61,350 bases of DNA from Thermotogae bacterium (GTDB lineage: Bacteria > Thermotogota > Thermotogae > Mesoaciditogales > Mesoaciditogaceae): assembly GCA_026988035.1 (NCBI GenBank), contig JALSLY010000031.1, positions 1 through 61,350 of the forward strand, read 5' to 3'. The notes below the pieces were generated by a model, which was not told where the DNA came from, did not search any database, and saw nothing but the letters and a program-made list of their open reading frames with translations. Position 1 is the first letter of the stretch, and each line of letters opens with the position of its first letter. The position numbers and the translations under genes are program-made. This document shows, piece by piece, positions 44,194 to 51,848 of the stretch.

Positions 44194-45283
44194 TTATCCT
44201 CACACGCCTTCTGTAAAGATCAACTCTCTCACAAAGTTCCTCAAATGTAGAACTGCCAAATTCCTTCATGAGTTCTGAAAACAAAACGGTTGAAAGTATC
44301 GCTCTCGATACAATGGCAACAGCTGCTACCACACATGTATCAGATCTTACGTAATTCGTGATGGTTTCCAAACCATCATTCATATCGATCGTAGTTACTC
44401 CTCTCTTTTGTGTTGGAACGGGTTTTACGAGCAGATCGATCGAAATAAGCTGACCATTCGACATTCCTCCTTCTATTCCACCTGCATGATTGGTCCTTCT
44501 CATACCTACTTTGCGTATTTCATCGATCGTTTCATAACCCTCAAGTTTGTAGGTCTCCAAAATATCTCCAAATAAAACTCCGCGTACGGAAGGTATATCA
44601 AAGAGTGCATGAGCGATCTTGGAAGTAAATCTACCTTGATAGGTATTGAACGTTCCTAACCCAATTGGAACACCACTTGCCATTACTCTGATTTTCCCGC
44701 CCAAGGAACTTCCGTTTTTTTCAGCTTCATCTATCTTTGTGATCATGAGTTTCTCAATTCTCGAATCCGGACATAACAAAGGATGTTCTTCGATCAAAGG
44801 TGTTTGTAGCGTTTCCTCATCCGTTTCAAAATTTCCAATTCCAACAGTGTATCCCCACACCTTGATCCCCACCTTTTCAAGTGCTTGCCGAAAAAATTCT
44901 CCAATTGCCACATCCATTGCGGTCCTTCTTGCACTTGCACGTTCTGTCACAATTCTTGCATCGTTAAAATCATACTTAAGCATGCCAGCAAAATCCGCGT
45001 GGCCAGGGCGTGGAACAGAAGTTTTTCGATTTGGTGGCGTCGTGGAAACGTTCTTTATAAAAAATGTTAATGGGGCACCTGATGTTTCACCATTCCACAT
45101 CCCAGAAAGTATCTCTACATGATCAGATTCGAGCTTCATTCTTGCGCCTCTGCCATAAACTAATCGTCTCAATTTTAGCGCACGGTTTATGCCTGACAAG
45201 TCAGGCTTAAAATGAGCCGGAAATCCCTCTACAATCCCAAAGAGTCCTTTCCCGTGCGAATCACCCGCTGTTGTTATTCTCAT
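44186..45283 (-). CDS. aroC: Chorismate synthase
   Basis: Last common step to chorismate, FMN-dependent elimination of phosphate from EPSP. The 365-residue chain starts MRITTAGDSHGKGLFGIVEGFPA, with the GRGARMKLESD, RPGHADFAG, ARRTAMDVA and MRRTNHAGGIEGGMSNG signatures intact. ATG start overlaps the aroA stop by 4 bases; the C-terminus overlaps aroKB by 8 bases. Confidence 0.97.
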   Translation of the reverse strand: MRITTAGDSHGKGLFGIVEGFPAHFKPDLSGINRALKLRRLVYGRGARMKLESDHVEILSGMWNGETSGAPLTFFIKNVSTTPPNRKTSVPRPGHADFAGMLKYDFNDARIVTERASARRTAMDVAIGEFFRQALEKVGIKVWGYTVGIGNFETDEETLQTPLIEEHPLLCPDSRIEKLMITKIDEAEKNGSSLGGKIRVMASGVPIGLGTFNTYQGRFTSKIAHALFDIPSVRGVLFGDILETYKLEGYETIDEIRKVGMRRTNHAGGIEGGMSNGQLISIDLLVKPVPTQKRGVTTIDMNDGLETITNYVRSDTCVVAAVAIVSRAILSTVLFSELMKEFGSSTFEELCERVDLYRRRVRING

Positions 45284-46545
45284 TTTGCAACCATCCTTTC
45301 AAGATCAGAATAAAATGAAGGATAGCTAATGGAAACACTTTCAGCTTCCCTAACATTCACACCTTGAGAACAAATTCCAGCGATACTTGCGAGCATCGCC
45401 ATTCTATGATCATTAAAAGTTTCTACCGTACCATTATGTAATAGGTGTCCACCTTCGACAACAAATCCATCTTCATGTTCTTCAACATTGGCCCCCATTT
45501 TGGACAATATTTGTACGGTAGTTTTTATCCTGTCCGATTCTTTTTTCCTGATTTCAGAAGCTCCATGTACCACCGTTTTTCCAGCCGCAAAAGCGCCTGC
45601 AAGAGCAATAAGAGGTATTTCATCTATCATTGAAGGTATTTCTTCGGCATTCACATCGATCCCATAAAGTTCGGAACTTTCGACAATGATTGTGCCATAC
45701 GGTTCAACATCTTGGTGAAAATCCACAATTTCAAATTTCGCTCCCATTCTCTTCAAAACTTCCAAAAATTTTGTTCTCGTTGGATTCAATCCCACATTTT
45801 CTATCTTAATGCGTGCATTTGGATGGCAAACTCCAAGGGTCAAAAAGAACGATGCAGATGAAAAATCCCCCACAATATTTGTACTGAACGCAGGAACAAC
45901 TGAGGGAGTCACTATCACAGAGTTGCCTTTCACTTCAACAGCATCAAATTGTTCAAGGAATCTCTCTGTGTGATCTCGACTTTTTAGAGGTTCTGTATAT
46001 ATAGAAACATCATCTCCGGCAAGAGCAGCAATGATGAATGAAGTCTTAACCTGAGCACTCGCAACTTCAGAAGTGTATTCGGCAGAATGCAAATTTCCTC
46101 CCATCACCGACATCGGAAGGTTTAAAGAACCATTTCTGCCATTTAACTTCGCTCCTAATGTTTTCAAGGGCCTCACAACCCTACCCATTGGCCTTTTCGA
46201 AAGAGAATTATCCCCATAAAGCACCACAAAAATGGGGCTTCGCGCGATCAATCCTAGAGATATCCTAGCAGTCGTACCAGAATTTCCACAAAATAAAGGA
46301 ATAGAAGGTTCAGAAAACTTAGAGGGTTGCACAACGATCTTTCCATCGTCTTCATTTACAACAGCTCCCAATTTTTTTATCACATCTATTGTCCTTCTGA
46401 TATCGTCTGATATTAGTGGATTGTATATTTTACACGTTCCAGCTGCGATCGACGCAAAGAACACGGTTCTATGCGTTATAGACTTATCCGGAGGTGGGAC
46501 AACCGTTCCTCTTATTTCTTTTGCAGCTTCTATTTTCAGCTCCAT
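45280..46545 (-). CDS. aroA: 3-phosphoshikimate 1-carboxyvinyltransferase (EPSP synthase)
   Basis: Transfers the enolpyruvyl group of PEP to shikimate 3-phosphate. The 421-residue sequence has PPDKSITHRTVFFASIAAG (Lys and Ser for substrate), the GNSGTTARISLGL loop, EVASAQVKTSFIIAAL and the C-terminal NDHRMAMLASIAG. Thr/Ala variants at the glyphosate loop (GNSGTTARI) resemble class II-like enzymes more than the E. coli GNAGTAMRPL form. It overlaps aroF by 10 bases and aroC by 4. Confidence 0.97.
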   Translation of the reverse strand: MELKIEAAKEIRGTVVPPPDKSITHRTVFFASIAAGTCKIYNPLISDDIRRTIDVIKKLGAVVNEDDGKIVVQPSKFSEPSIPLFCGNSGTTARISLGLIARSPIFVVLYGDNSLSKRPMGRVVRPLKTLGAKLNGRNGSLNLPMSVMGGNLHSAEYTSEVASAQVKTSFIIAALAGDDVSIYTEPLKSRDHTERFLEQFDAVEVKGNSVIVTPSVVPAFSTNIVGDFSSASFFLTLGVCHPNARIKIENVGLNPTRTKFLEVLKRMGAKFEIVDFHQDVEPYGTIIVESSELYGIDVNAEEIPSMIDEIPLIALAGAFAAGKTVVHGASEIRKKESDRIKTTVQILSKMGANVEEHEDGFVVEGGHLLHNGTVETFNDHRMAMLASIAGICSQGVNVREAESVSISYPSFYSDLERMVAK

Positions 46546-47555
46546 ATGAACTCCCCTATCATTTGGTACAATTTCATGCTTGCTCTGTATGTAACCTCAA
46601 ACTCTTCAAAATTCAAACTTTGTTGCCCATCTGATAATGCTTTTTCTGGATCGGGATGAACTTCTATCATTGCTCCATCTGCACCGGAAACAACTACTAC
46701 TTTTGAAAGCGGCCTAATAAGATCTCTGCGGCCAGTGGAATGGCTTAGATCCACAATAACAGGTAAGTGTGAAAGATTCTTGACAAGAGGAATTGCCGAT
46801 ATATCTAAAGTATTCCTTGTATACTTTTCAAATGTTCTTATTCCTCTTTCACAGAGAATCACTCGATCATTCCCATGATGAAAAAGATATTCTGCAGCTA
46901 ATAACCATTCCTCAATGGTTGACATAAAACCCCGCTTTAAGAGAATCGGTTTTGTCGATCCTCCTAATTTTTCCAACAGCCTAAAATTTTGCATACTGCG
47001 TGCTCCTACCTGAATCACGTCCACATATTCTTCAAAAAGGTCCAAATCTTGCTCAGACATTATTTCACTAACAACCTTCATGCCATGCTCATTGGCAACT
47101 TTCCTTAAGATTTTTAAACCCTTAACACCTAATCCTCGAAACGAATATGGAGATGTTCTCGGTTTAAAAGCACCACCTCTGAGAAACTTCACACCTAAAC
47201 CAGATAAAAACTCTGCTTCCATTTCCATTTGTTTCATCGATTCAACCGAACAAGGTCCTGCAATGAATTCAAAATTTCCATTTCCAATTTCCGCATCTCC
47301 TATGTTGATTACCGTATCTCCTGGATGAAATTCTCTCGAAACAAGTTTGAATGGTTTAAGCACAGCCACAATTTTTTCCACACAGCTGAGAGCTTCAAAA
47401 GAGTCACGTCTTTCATACACGTTGTCGCCTATTATTCCTATGATCGTTTTCTCTGCTCCTTTGGATATGTTTACATCAAAACCAAATTCTTTTGCAAGTT
47501 TCACGACCTTTGATATGTCTTCATCAGTGGTTCTAGGTTTTAAAACTACTATCAT
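46536..47555 (-). CDS. aroF: 3-deoxy-7-phosphoheptulonate (DAHP) synthase, type I-beta
   Basis: First step of the shikimate pathway, joining PEP and erythrose 4-phosphate. The 339-residue protein has an N-terminal ferredoxin-like regulatory domain (about 1-68), as in Thermotoga maritima DAHPS where it mediates Tyr/Phe inhibition, and a catalytic barrel with GPCSVESMKQ, RGGAFKPRTSPYSFRGLG, KPILLKRGF and DLSHSTGRRD. GAGG precedes the ATG. It is the first gene of the operon and lies directly behind an aromatic leader-peptide attenuator. Confidence 0.96.
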   Translation of the reverse strand: MIVVLKPRTTDEDISKVVKLAKEFGFDVNISKGAEKTIIGIIGDNVYERRDSFEALSCVEKIVAVLKPFKLVSREFHPGDTVINIGDAEIGNGNFEFIAGPCSVESMKQMEMEAEFLSGLGVKFLRGGAFKPRTSPYSFRGLGVKGLKILRKVANEHGMKVVSEIMSEQDLDLFEEYVDVIQVGARSMQNFRLLEKLGGSTKPILLKRGFMSTIEEWLLAAEYLFHHGNDRVILCERGIRTFEKYTRNTLDISAIPLVKNLSHLPVIVDLSHSTGRRDLIRPLSKVVVVSGADGAMIEVHPDPEKALSDGQQSLNFEEFEVTYRASMKLYQMIGEFIWS

Positions 47556-47573
47556 TTACCTCATCCCCTTTCA

Positions 47574-47614
47574 AATAAAAAAATCGGGGATTCCTTTGAA
47601 GGAGTCCCCGATTT
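47574..47614 (-). terminator. Attenuator terminator of the aroF operon
   Basis: A 14-bp stem on the minus strand (arms 47601-47614 and 47581-47594, one G-T pair, 6-base loop) followed by TTTTTTTATTT. It stands between the leader peptide and aroF, so transcription stops here unless the alternative hairpin forms. Confidence 0.95.
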
Positions 47615-47665
47615 ATGGTTGAATTAGTGCAAAACTAAACTTCGCACACCATAAATCGGGTGCGA
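47607..47665 (-). promoter_or_regulatory. Antiterminator and protector hairpins of the aro leader
   Basis: CCCGATTTATGG (47649-47660, minus) is exactly complementary over 12 bases to CCATAAATCGGG (47607-47618), which also holds 8 bases of the terminator stem: antiterminator and terminator exclude each other. A third hairpin, TCGCAC/GTGCGA (47660-47665 with 47642-47647), holds the antiterminator arm in its loop. The three structures are arranged as regions 1-2, 2-3 and 3-4 of a classical amino-acid attenuator. Confidence 0.88.
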
Positions 47666-47724
47666 TGATAATACCAAAAATTGTATTCAAATATCGTTGA
47701 AATCAAAAACAAAGCCATACACAT
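47635..47724 (-). CDS. Aromatic-rich leader peptide controlling the aroF operon
   Basis: A 29-codon frame from ATG 47724 to TAG 47635 (a second ATG at 47718 is possible). Codons 12-19 encode F-E-Y-N-F-W-Y-Y, with further Phe at codons 6 and 24: eight aromatic codons in 29. It lies 29 bases after the predicted transcription start; a GAGAAG-like purine run is upstream as a weak ribosome site. The stop codon lies between the two antiterminator arms, so a ribosome reaching it would block the antiterminator, whereas one stalled at codons 12-17 would cover the protector hairpin and free it. Not derived from a known database entry; the call rests on codon content and RNA geometry. Confidence 0.85.
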   Translation of the reverse strand: MCMALFLISTIFEYNFWYYHRTRFMVCEV

Positions 47725-47759
47725 CACTTTCTTCTCAAAATAAAGAACTATTGTTTTTC

Positions 47760-47788
47760 ATTTTACACCAAAGAAGAACTCTTGTCAA
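47760..47788 (-). promoter_or_regulatory. Promoter of the aro leader and operon
   Basis: Minus-strand consensus -35 TTGACA (47783-47788) and -10 TAAAAT (47760-47765) with a 17-base spacer, in the gap after aroE. Transcription would start near 47753, before the leader peptide. Confidence 0.85.
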
Positions 47789-47841
47789 ATTAAAGTCAAG
47801 AAAAAAATCACGTTGCCTTTTTGATATTTTTAAAGCGACCT

Positions 47842-48609
47842 TCAAAGCGGATAATTACCTTTCAATTCTTCTGCTAATTCTTTAAATGACCACAAGCTCA
47901 GATTCAAAATTGCCTGTTGAATGAGCATTTCATATCCATCTATTGTCCTCATACCAAGTTTCTGGGCTTGACGAAGAAATTTAGTTGGTCTTGGATTGTA
48001 TACAACATCGTAAACGAGGCACTTTTTGGAAAACCGTGAAAGATCAAGATCGGGCATTGAATCAACATTTGGATACATTCCTAAAGGAGTTGCGTTAACG
48101 ATGATCGCCACTTCAGATGGAGCAGGTATTCCAACCTGAGCATCAAACTGCTTTGCTAAAATTACAGCCTTTTCACGGGTACGATTTTCCACATACACGT
48201 TCAATCCCATATCTTTAAGGGCATAGCACACAGCGCGTGCTGCTCCACCCGCACCTATGATCACGGCACTGCTCCCATACAGTTTTCGACTTTTCACACT
48301 TTCAAGAAAGCCTTTCCAATCCGTGTTGAACCCCATTTTCCTGGAATTTACAACGTTGACAGCACCAATTTTTTCCGAATCTTCAGATACGTATTTCAAA
48401 TACGACATTATCCGCGTCTTGTACGGTATGGTAATATTAAATCCATCAAGATTCTTGATAACATCCTTGATGAGAGAATCAAAACTATTTTGAGGAATTT
48501 CTATGACTCTGTACTCCGCGTTTATTTTGTATCTTTTGAAAAGGGAGTTGTAAATTTTGGGCGACAAAGTGTGTGGAAGATGTTCTCCTATTATTCCATA
48601 GTTCAACAT
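47842..48609 (-). CDS. aroE: Shikimate dehydrogenase
   Basis: Reduces 3-dehydroshikimate with NADPH. The 255-residue sequence shows the shikimate-binding HTLSPKIYN and NITIPYKT motifs (catalytic Lys), the nucleotide loop GAGGAARAV and VNATPLGM, and the C-terminal DGYEMLIQQA. The DVVYNPRPTKFL segment is standard. It overlaps tyrA by 7 bases and is the last gene of that two-gene minus-strand operon, just upstream of the aroF promoter. Confidence 0.95.
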   Translation of the reverse strand: MLNYGIIGEHLPHTLSPKIYNSLFKRYKINAEYRVIEIPQNSFDSLIKDVIKNLDGFNITIPYKTRIMSYLKYVSEDSEKIGAVNVVNSRKMGFNTDWKGFLESVKSRKLYGSSAVIIGAGGAARAVCYALKDMGLNVYVENRTREKAVILAKQFDAQVGIPAPSEVAIIVNATPLGMYPNVDSMPDLDLSRFSKKCLVYDVVYNPRPTKFLRQAQKLGMRTIDGYEMLIQQAILNLSLWSFKELAEELKGNYPL

Positions 48610-49316
48610 TTTCTCATCTCATCCGCAATTTTTCTTATCTCGACAGCAACTTTTTCAAGAACATTAGCAACATTCTGAGAGTTATATTTTTTAAAAACTC
48701 TTCCGAGTTTCGGATTTTGATTCGCAAGTCTTGTCATAGAAGCATAACCCGGTCCGGACAGCTCTTCATAAGGAGTTCCAAGTTTTTTCAAAACGGCGGA
48801 GATGAAATATGGAGCATGACTAGTATAAGCGAGAGCTACATCGTGTTTGAAAGCTTCTGTCCATACTGCACGTGCACCAAGAATTCCAACAAATTTTTCA
48901 ACAATCTCCTTCTCACTCTCAGAGGCACTAACACTTATAAGAGCAAATGGCTTCCCGTTAAACATTTCGCTGTCCCACGAATCTGGTCCAACTCTTTCAT
49001 TTCCTGCAATTGGATGCCCACCAATAAAATTCAAACCCATCTTTCTTACTTTCTCCATAATTGGGAACTTTATCGATGCAGTATCAAGATAAAGATTATC
49101 TTTTGGAAGTTTTTCAATTTTCCTCAACAGTACAGGAACATGTAATGCAAGAATCACGAGATCGTACCCATGTCCATTAAATTCCTCACATTTGGCATTT
49201 AACAAAGCACATACTTTTGGGTCAATATCGAAAAGTTCCGGCCGTAATCCCATTTTTTGTAACTTGAGTGCTATTGAACCACCTATCTGTCCAAGACCAA
49301 CTATCGCAATTTGCAA
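48603..49316 (-). CDS. tyrA: Prephenate dehydrogenase (TyrA family)
   Basis: Converts prephenate to 4-hydroxyphenylpyruvate on the way to tyrosine (or arogenate to tyrosine). A 237-residue protein from TTG 49316 (GGAG 8 bases upstream): Rossmann GLGQIGGS at 7-14, then the TyrA signature DTASIKFPIMEKV and GGHPIAGNERVGP with the catalytic His. Frames starting up to 47 codons earlier run into the promoter region between tyrA and aroH and were not used. There is no chorismate-mutase or ACT domain; the mutase is a separate gene (aroH) on the other strand. Confidence 0.9.
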   Translation of the reverse strand: MQIAIVGLGQIGGSIALKLQKMGLRPELFDIDPKVCALLNAKCEEFNGHGYDLVILALHVPVLLRKIEKLPKDNLYLDTASIKFPIMEKVRKMGLNFIGGHPIAGNERVGPDSWDSEMFNGKPFALISVSASESEKEIVEKFVGILGARAVWTEAFKHDVALAYTSHAPYFISAVLKKLGTPYEELSGPGYASMTRLANQNPKLGRVFKKYNSQNVANVLEKVAVEIRKIADEMRKC

Positions 49317-49434
49317 ATCATCCACTCCTTTCATTGTATTTTTATTGTACCAAAGAATGTTTGATGTAGTTAAAAATCTTTCTTGTGATAGGATATAGAT
49401 CAGAATCAAAATACTTATGAGGGGAGGAATCAAA

Positions 49435-49788
49435 TTGCTGGCAATAAGAGGAGCCATCTTTGTGGATAAAGATACGCCTCAAGAGATAGAGAAAAGAACA
49501 AACCAGCTCATGAATAAGATTTTCAGCGTTAACTCTATAGAATCTGAAGAAGTAGTGGCTGTTATTTTTAGCGTAACACCTGATTTGAGATCCATGAATC
49601 CCGCTACAGTTTTCAGAAAATCTGGTCGTGCTTTCTCTTCAATGTGCTTTCAGGAAGCAGACTTTTCTCACTCTCCTAAACGAGTTTTAAGGGTGATGGT
49701 GTTACTCGAGAGAAACCGTTTTGGCAATGTGGTACACGTATACGAAAATGGTGCAGAATCTCTCAAGGAATGGAGGTGGAGTGATTGA
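49435..49788 (+). CDS. aroH: Chorismate mutase, AroH type
   Basis: A 117-residue monofunctional mutase turning chorismate into prephenate. The start LLAIRGAIFVDKDTPQEIEKRT, the middle VVAVIFSVTPDLRSMNPATVFRKSG and the RVLRVMVLLERNR strand match Bacillus subtilis AroH, including the active-site arginine in IRG and the ATPDL-like loop. TTG 49435 has GGGGAGGA 6 bases upstream; an ATG 18 bases earlier precedes that site. It overlaps aroQ by 4 bases. Confidence 0.92.
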   Translation: MLAIRGAIFVDKDTPQEIEKRTNQLMNKIFSVNSIESEEVVAVIFSVTPDLRSMNPATVFRKSGRAFSSMCFQEADFSHSPKRVLRVMVLLERNRFGNVVHVYENGAESLKEWRWSD

Positions 49789-50228
49789 AAGTTCATATAA
49801 TAAATGGACCTAATTTGAATGTACTTTCGAGGCGCGATTCAAAGGTATATGGTACATTAGGATATGATGAAATCATAAAACACATAAGGGAATGGGCAAA
49901 ACTTGAAGGAATAGAAGTCGACTTTTTTCAGTCAAATTATGAAGGAAGTCTTGTGGACCATATTCAAAATATTTCTGACACAGATGCCATTGTCATAAAT
50001 CCAGGAGCACTTGCACACTACAGTTATGCGCTTCGGGATGCGTTGGAATTTTTTAAAGGCCCAAAGGTAGAAGTACACATTTCCAATATCTTCAAGCGTG
50101 AAGAATTTCGTTCTCATAGCGTAACTGCTCCTGTTTGTAATGGTATTGTATCTGGTTTCGGAGGTTACGGCTACATTCTCGCTATTCAATTTATTATTCA
50201 AAAAGGTAAGACTAACCACCATCTTTGA
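49785..50228 (+). CDS. aroQ: 3-dehydroquinate dehydratase, type II
   Basis: A 147-residue dodecamer-forming dehydratase. Signature elements: INGPNLNVLSRRDSKVYG (with catalytic Tyr), FFQSNYEGSLVDHIQ, INPGALAHYSYALRDAL (Asn/His), and EVHISNIFKREEFRSHSVTAP. It starts from TTG 49785 inside an overlap with aroH, after GGAGGTGGAGTG. With aroF, aroKB, aroE, aroA and aroC it completes the seven shikimate-pathway activities inside this window. Confidence 0.96.
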   Translation: MKVHIINGPNLNVLSRRDSKVYGTLGYDEIIKHIREWAKLEGIEVDFFQSNYEGSLVDHIQNISDTDAIVINPGALAHYSYALRDALEFFKGPKVEVHISNIFKREEFRSHSVTAPVCNGIVSGFGGYGYILAIQFIIQKGKTNHHL

Positions 50229-50246
50229 CAATTTTCGATTCTCCAC

Positions 50247-50447
50247 GATATTGCGCAGTACGCAATATCTTTCCCGCTTTTCTGGACGAAACGAAGTTAA
50301 GAGCAACGTCTTTTCCACCCCCTTTGTGTCTGAGGTGGCAACCGAGTAGTAGGCGCCAGCGATAGCTGAGTGGGATTGCACGGTGTGCAATGTCTTTCCC
50401 ACTTCCATGACCGAAGCGATAGCTGAGAAGGGGGACCGCATAGCGGT
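50247..50447. repeat. Array of variable-stem hairpin modules
   Basis: Three related hairpins in similar flanks: GATATTGCG/CGCAATATC (50247-50269), ATTGCAC/GTGCAAT (50375-50391) and ACCGC/GCGGT (50435-50447). The first two are followed by a TCTTTCCC-like tail, and AGCGATAGCTGAG occurs twice (50358-50370, 50415-50427) before the second and third. The stems differ but stay paired, as in mobile or REP-like palindromic repeats. This makes up half of the 580-base non-coding stretch after aroQ; no gene is supported there. Confidence 0.65.
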
Positions 50448-50485
50448 GGAAAGTGTTAGGTATGCAGTGTGCTTTAACAGAATCC

Positions 50486-50639
50486 TTGACCATAATGTCA
50501 TACCGGCCTACGAGCCGGAATCTGAGGATGAGATCCCGGATCAGGTCCGGGATGACATGTCGGTTTAAGACTCTATCAGATGTATCAAGTACAGCATGAT
50601 CTGCGGTCGGTCCGGGACGACCTACGGTCGGCTCAGGAT
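50486..50639. repeat. Dispersed palindromic repeat, copy 2 (with a second fragment)
   Basis: Bases 50486-50550 match 21128-21192 almost perfectly (TTGACCATAATGTCAT, then the CCTACGAGCCGGAATCTGAG and GATCCCGGATCAGGTCCGGG cores). After about 55 unrelated bases, 50608-50639 matches the end of copy 1 (GGTCCGGGACGACCTACGGT, then CGG and TCAGGAT). So copy 2 looks interrupted by insertion or assembled from two partial copies. Short frames reading through it (for example 50383-50568) are repeat by-products. Confidence 0.85.
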
Positions 50640-50743
50640 AACGCTTGATAAAACTTCGAAAAAAATTCTTTTATCGCTTGAAAAGCGATACTCATTTGAT
50701 AAATATTCATAGGTTGTAAAGTTGATGCACAACGTGAGTGAGT

Positions 50744-50771
50744 TGGAAAAAACAAACCGTTATTTAATATA
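50744..50771 (+). promoter_or_regulatory. Candidate promoter of the LacI-lar operon
   Basis: TTGGAA (50744-50749) and TAATAT (50766-50771) with a 16-base spacer, 80 bases before the regulator start. No perfect LacI-type palindrome with a central CG stands out near it, unlike at the ribose operon. Confidence 0.5.
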
Positions 50772-50850
50772 ACTGTTACAAACTATTATGCTTTGTATGT
50801 GTTGAAATATGATAGAATTTGGTAAAGCGTTTGCTCAACGAGGTGCTTAT

Positions 50851-51843
50851 ATGGTAACAATAAACGATATAGCCAAAATGGCAAATGTTTCGATTTCTAC
50901 GGTTTCCCGGGTTCTTAATGGAAAAGGAAGAATAAGCAAAGCAAAAAGAGAAGAAATACTAAAAATTGCGAATGATCTCAGTTACATTCCAAATTATCAT
51001 GCAAGATGCATGACGAAGGAAAGCACCATTACTATTGGATTCATAGTTCCCGACATTACCAATCCATTTTTTGCAGAAGTCACAAGAGGAATAGAAATTG
51101 CCCTTTCGAGCAAGGCTTTGCTCATGTTAATGGATTCTTTCAGAGATTCAAAAAGAGAAGAAGAGATGGCCGAACGGCTCAAAACAAATGGTGCAAAAGG
51201 GATAATATTTGGAAATTCCAGAGTCGAGGATAACTTTGTCAAGTATATCTCTAATTTTTTGCCCATTGTGGTTTTCGATAAAGAGTATGAATCTAATAAC
51301 ATCGCATCTGTTCTTTTGGACAATTATTATGGTGCCTATACGGCAACTAAACATCTTTTGAACAACGGTTGTAAAGAGATCGTCCATTTTGGAGGTACGG
51401 ATGAGCTTCTTGTTTCTATTCAAAGAGCTCAAGGTTATGAAGAAGCTATGAAGCAAGCTGGACTACAGCCAAAAACTTTAAAGATTGGATATGACGAAAA
51501 AGCTGGATACGAGAAGATGAAAAAAATAATAAAGAAATCCGAAAAAGTCGAAGTTGACGGTGTTTTCTGTATGAATGACCTTGTCGCAATAGGTGTGATC
51601 AAAGCTTTAAAGGAGGAAGGGCTGAGAATTCCACAAGATGTGGCTGTCGTTGGATTTGATGATACCAATTTGTGTGACTTTATCTTTCCTTCTCTAACTT
51701 CTGTTAAACAACCTGCTGAAGAAATGGGGAAAGTTGCTGCCAAAATGCTTATTGAGCTTATTGAGAAAAGAGCCAATATTCGAAAATATGTATTTTCTCC
51801 TACTCTTGTGGTTAGAGAATCGAGTTTGAAAGCGAAAGGTTGA
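50851..51843 (+). CDS. LacI-family regulator of the nickel-pincer cofactor operon
   Basis: A 330-residue repressor: HTH and hinge VTINDIAKMANVSISTVSRVLNGKGRI (2-28), then an effector domain with GFIVPDITNPFFAEVTRG and VAVVGFDDTNLCDFIFPSLTSVKQP. ATG 50851 has GAGGTG 5 bases upstream; a frame from 50809 would add 14 residues without a ribosome site. It is the first gene of a long plus-strand operon (larE-larB-larC-nickel permease-redox genes). The family normally senses a sugar or sugar derivative, which hints at the substrate class of the missing Ni-enzyme. Confidence 0.92.
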   Translation: MVTINDIAKMANVSISTVSRVLNGKGRISKAKREEILKIANDLSYIPNYHARCMTKESTITIGFIVPDITNPFFAEVTRGIEIALSSKALLMLMDSFRDSKREEEMAERLKTNGAKGIIFGNSRVEDNFVKYISNFLPIVVFDKEYESNNIASVLLDNYYGAYTATKHLLNNGCKEIVHFGGTDELLVSIQRAQGYEEAMKQAGLQPKTLKIGYDEKAGYEKMKKIIKKSEKVEVDGVFCMNDLVAIGVIKALKEEGLRIPQDVAVVGFDDTNLCDFIFPSLTSVKQPAEEMGKVAAKMLIELIEKRANIRKYVFSPTLVVRESSLKAKG

Positions 51844-51848
51844 ACTGC

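Noticed and set aside
50383-50568. Plus-strand frame of 61 codons in the repeat island
   Set aside because: It reads through the dispersed palindromic repeat and the hairpin modules; the same translated words would appear wherever the repeat occurs. No ribosome site.
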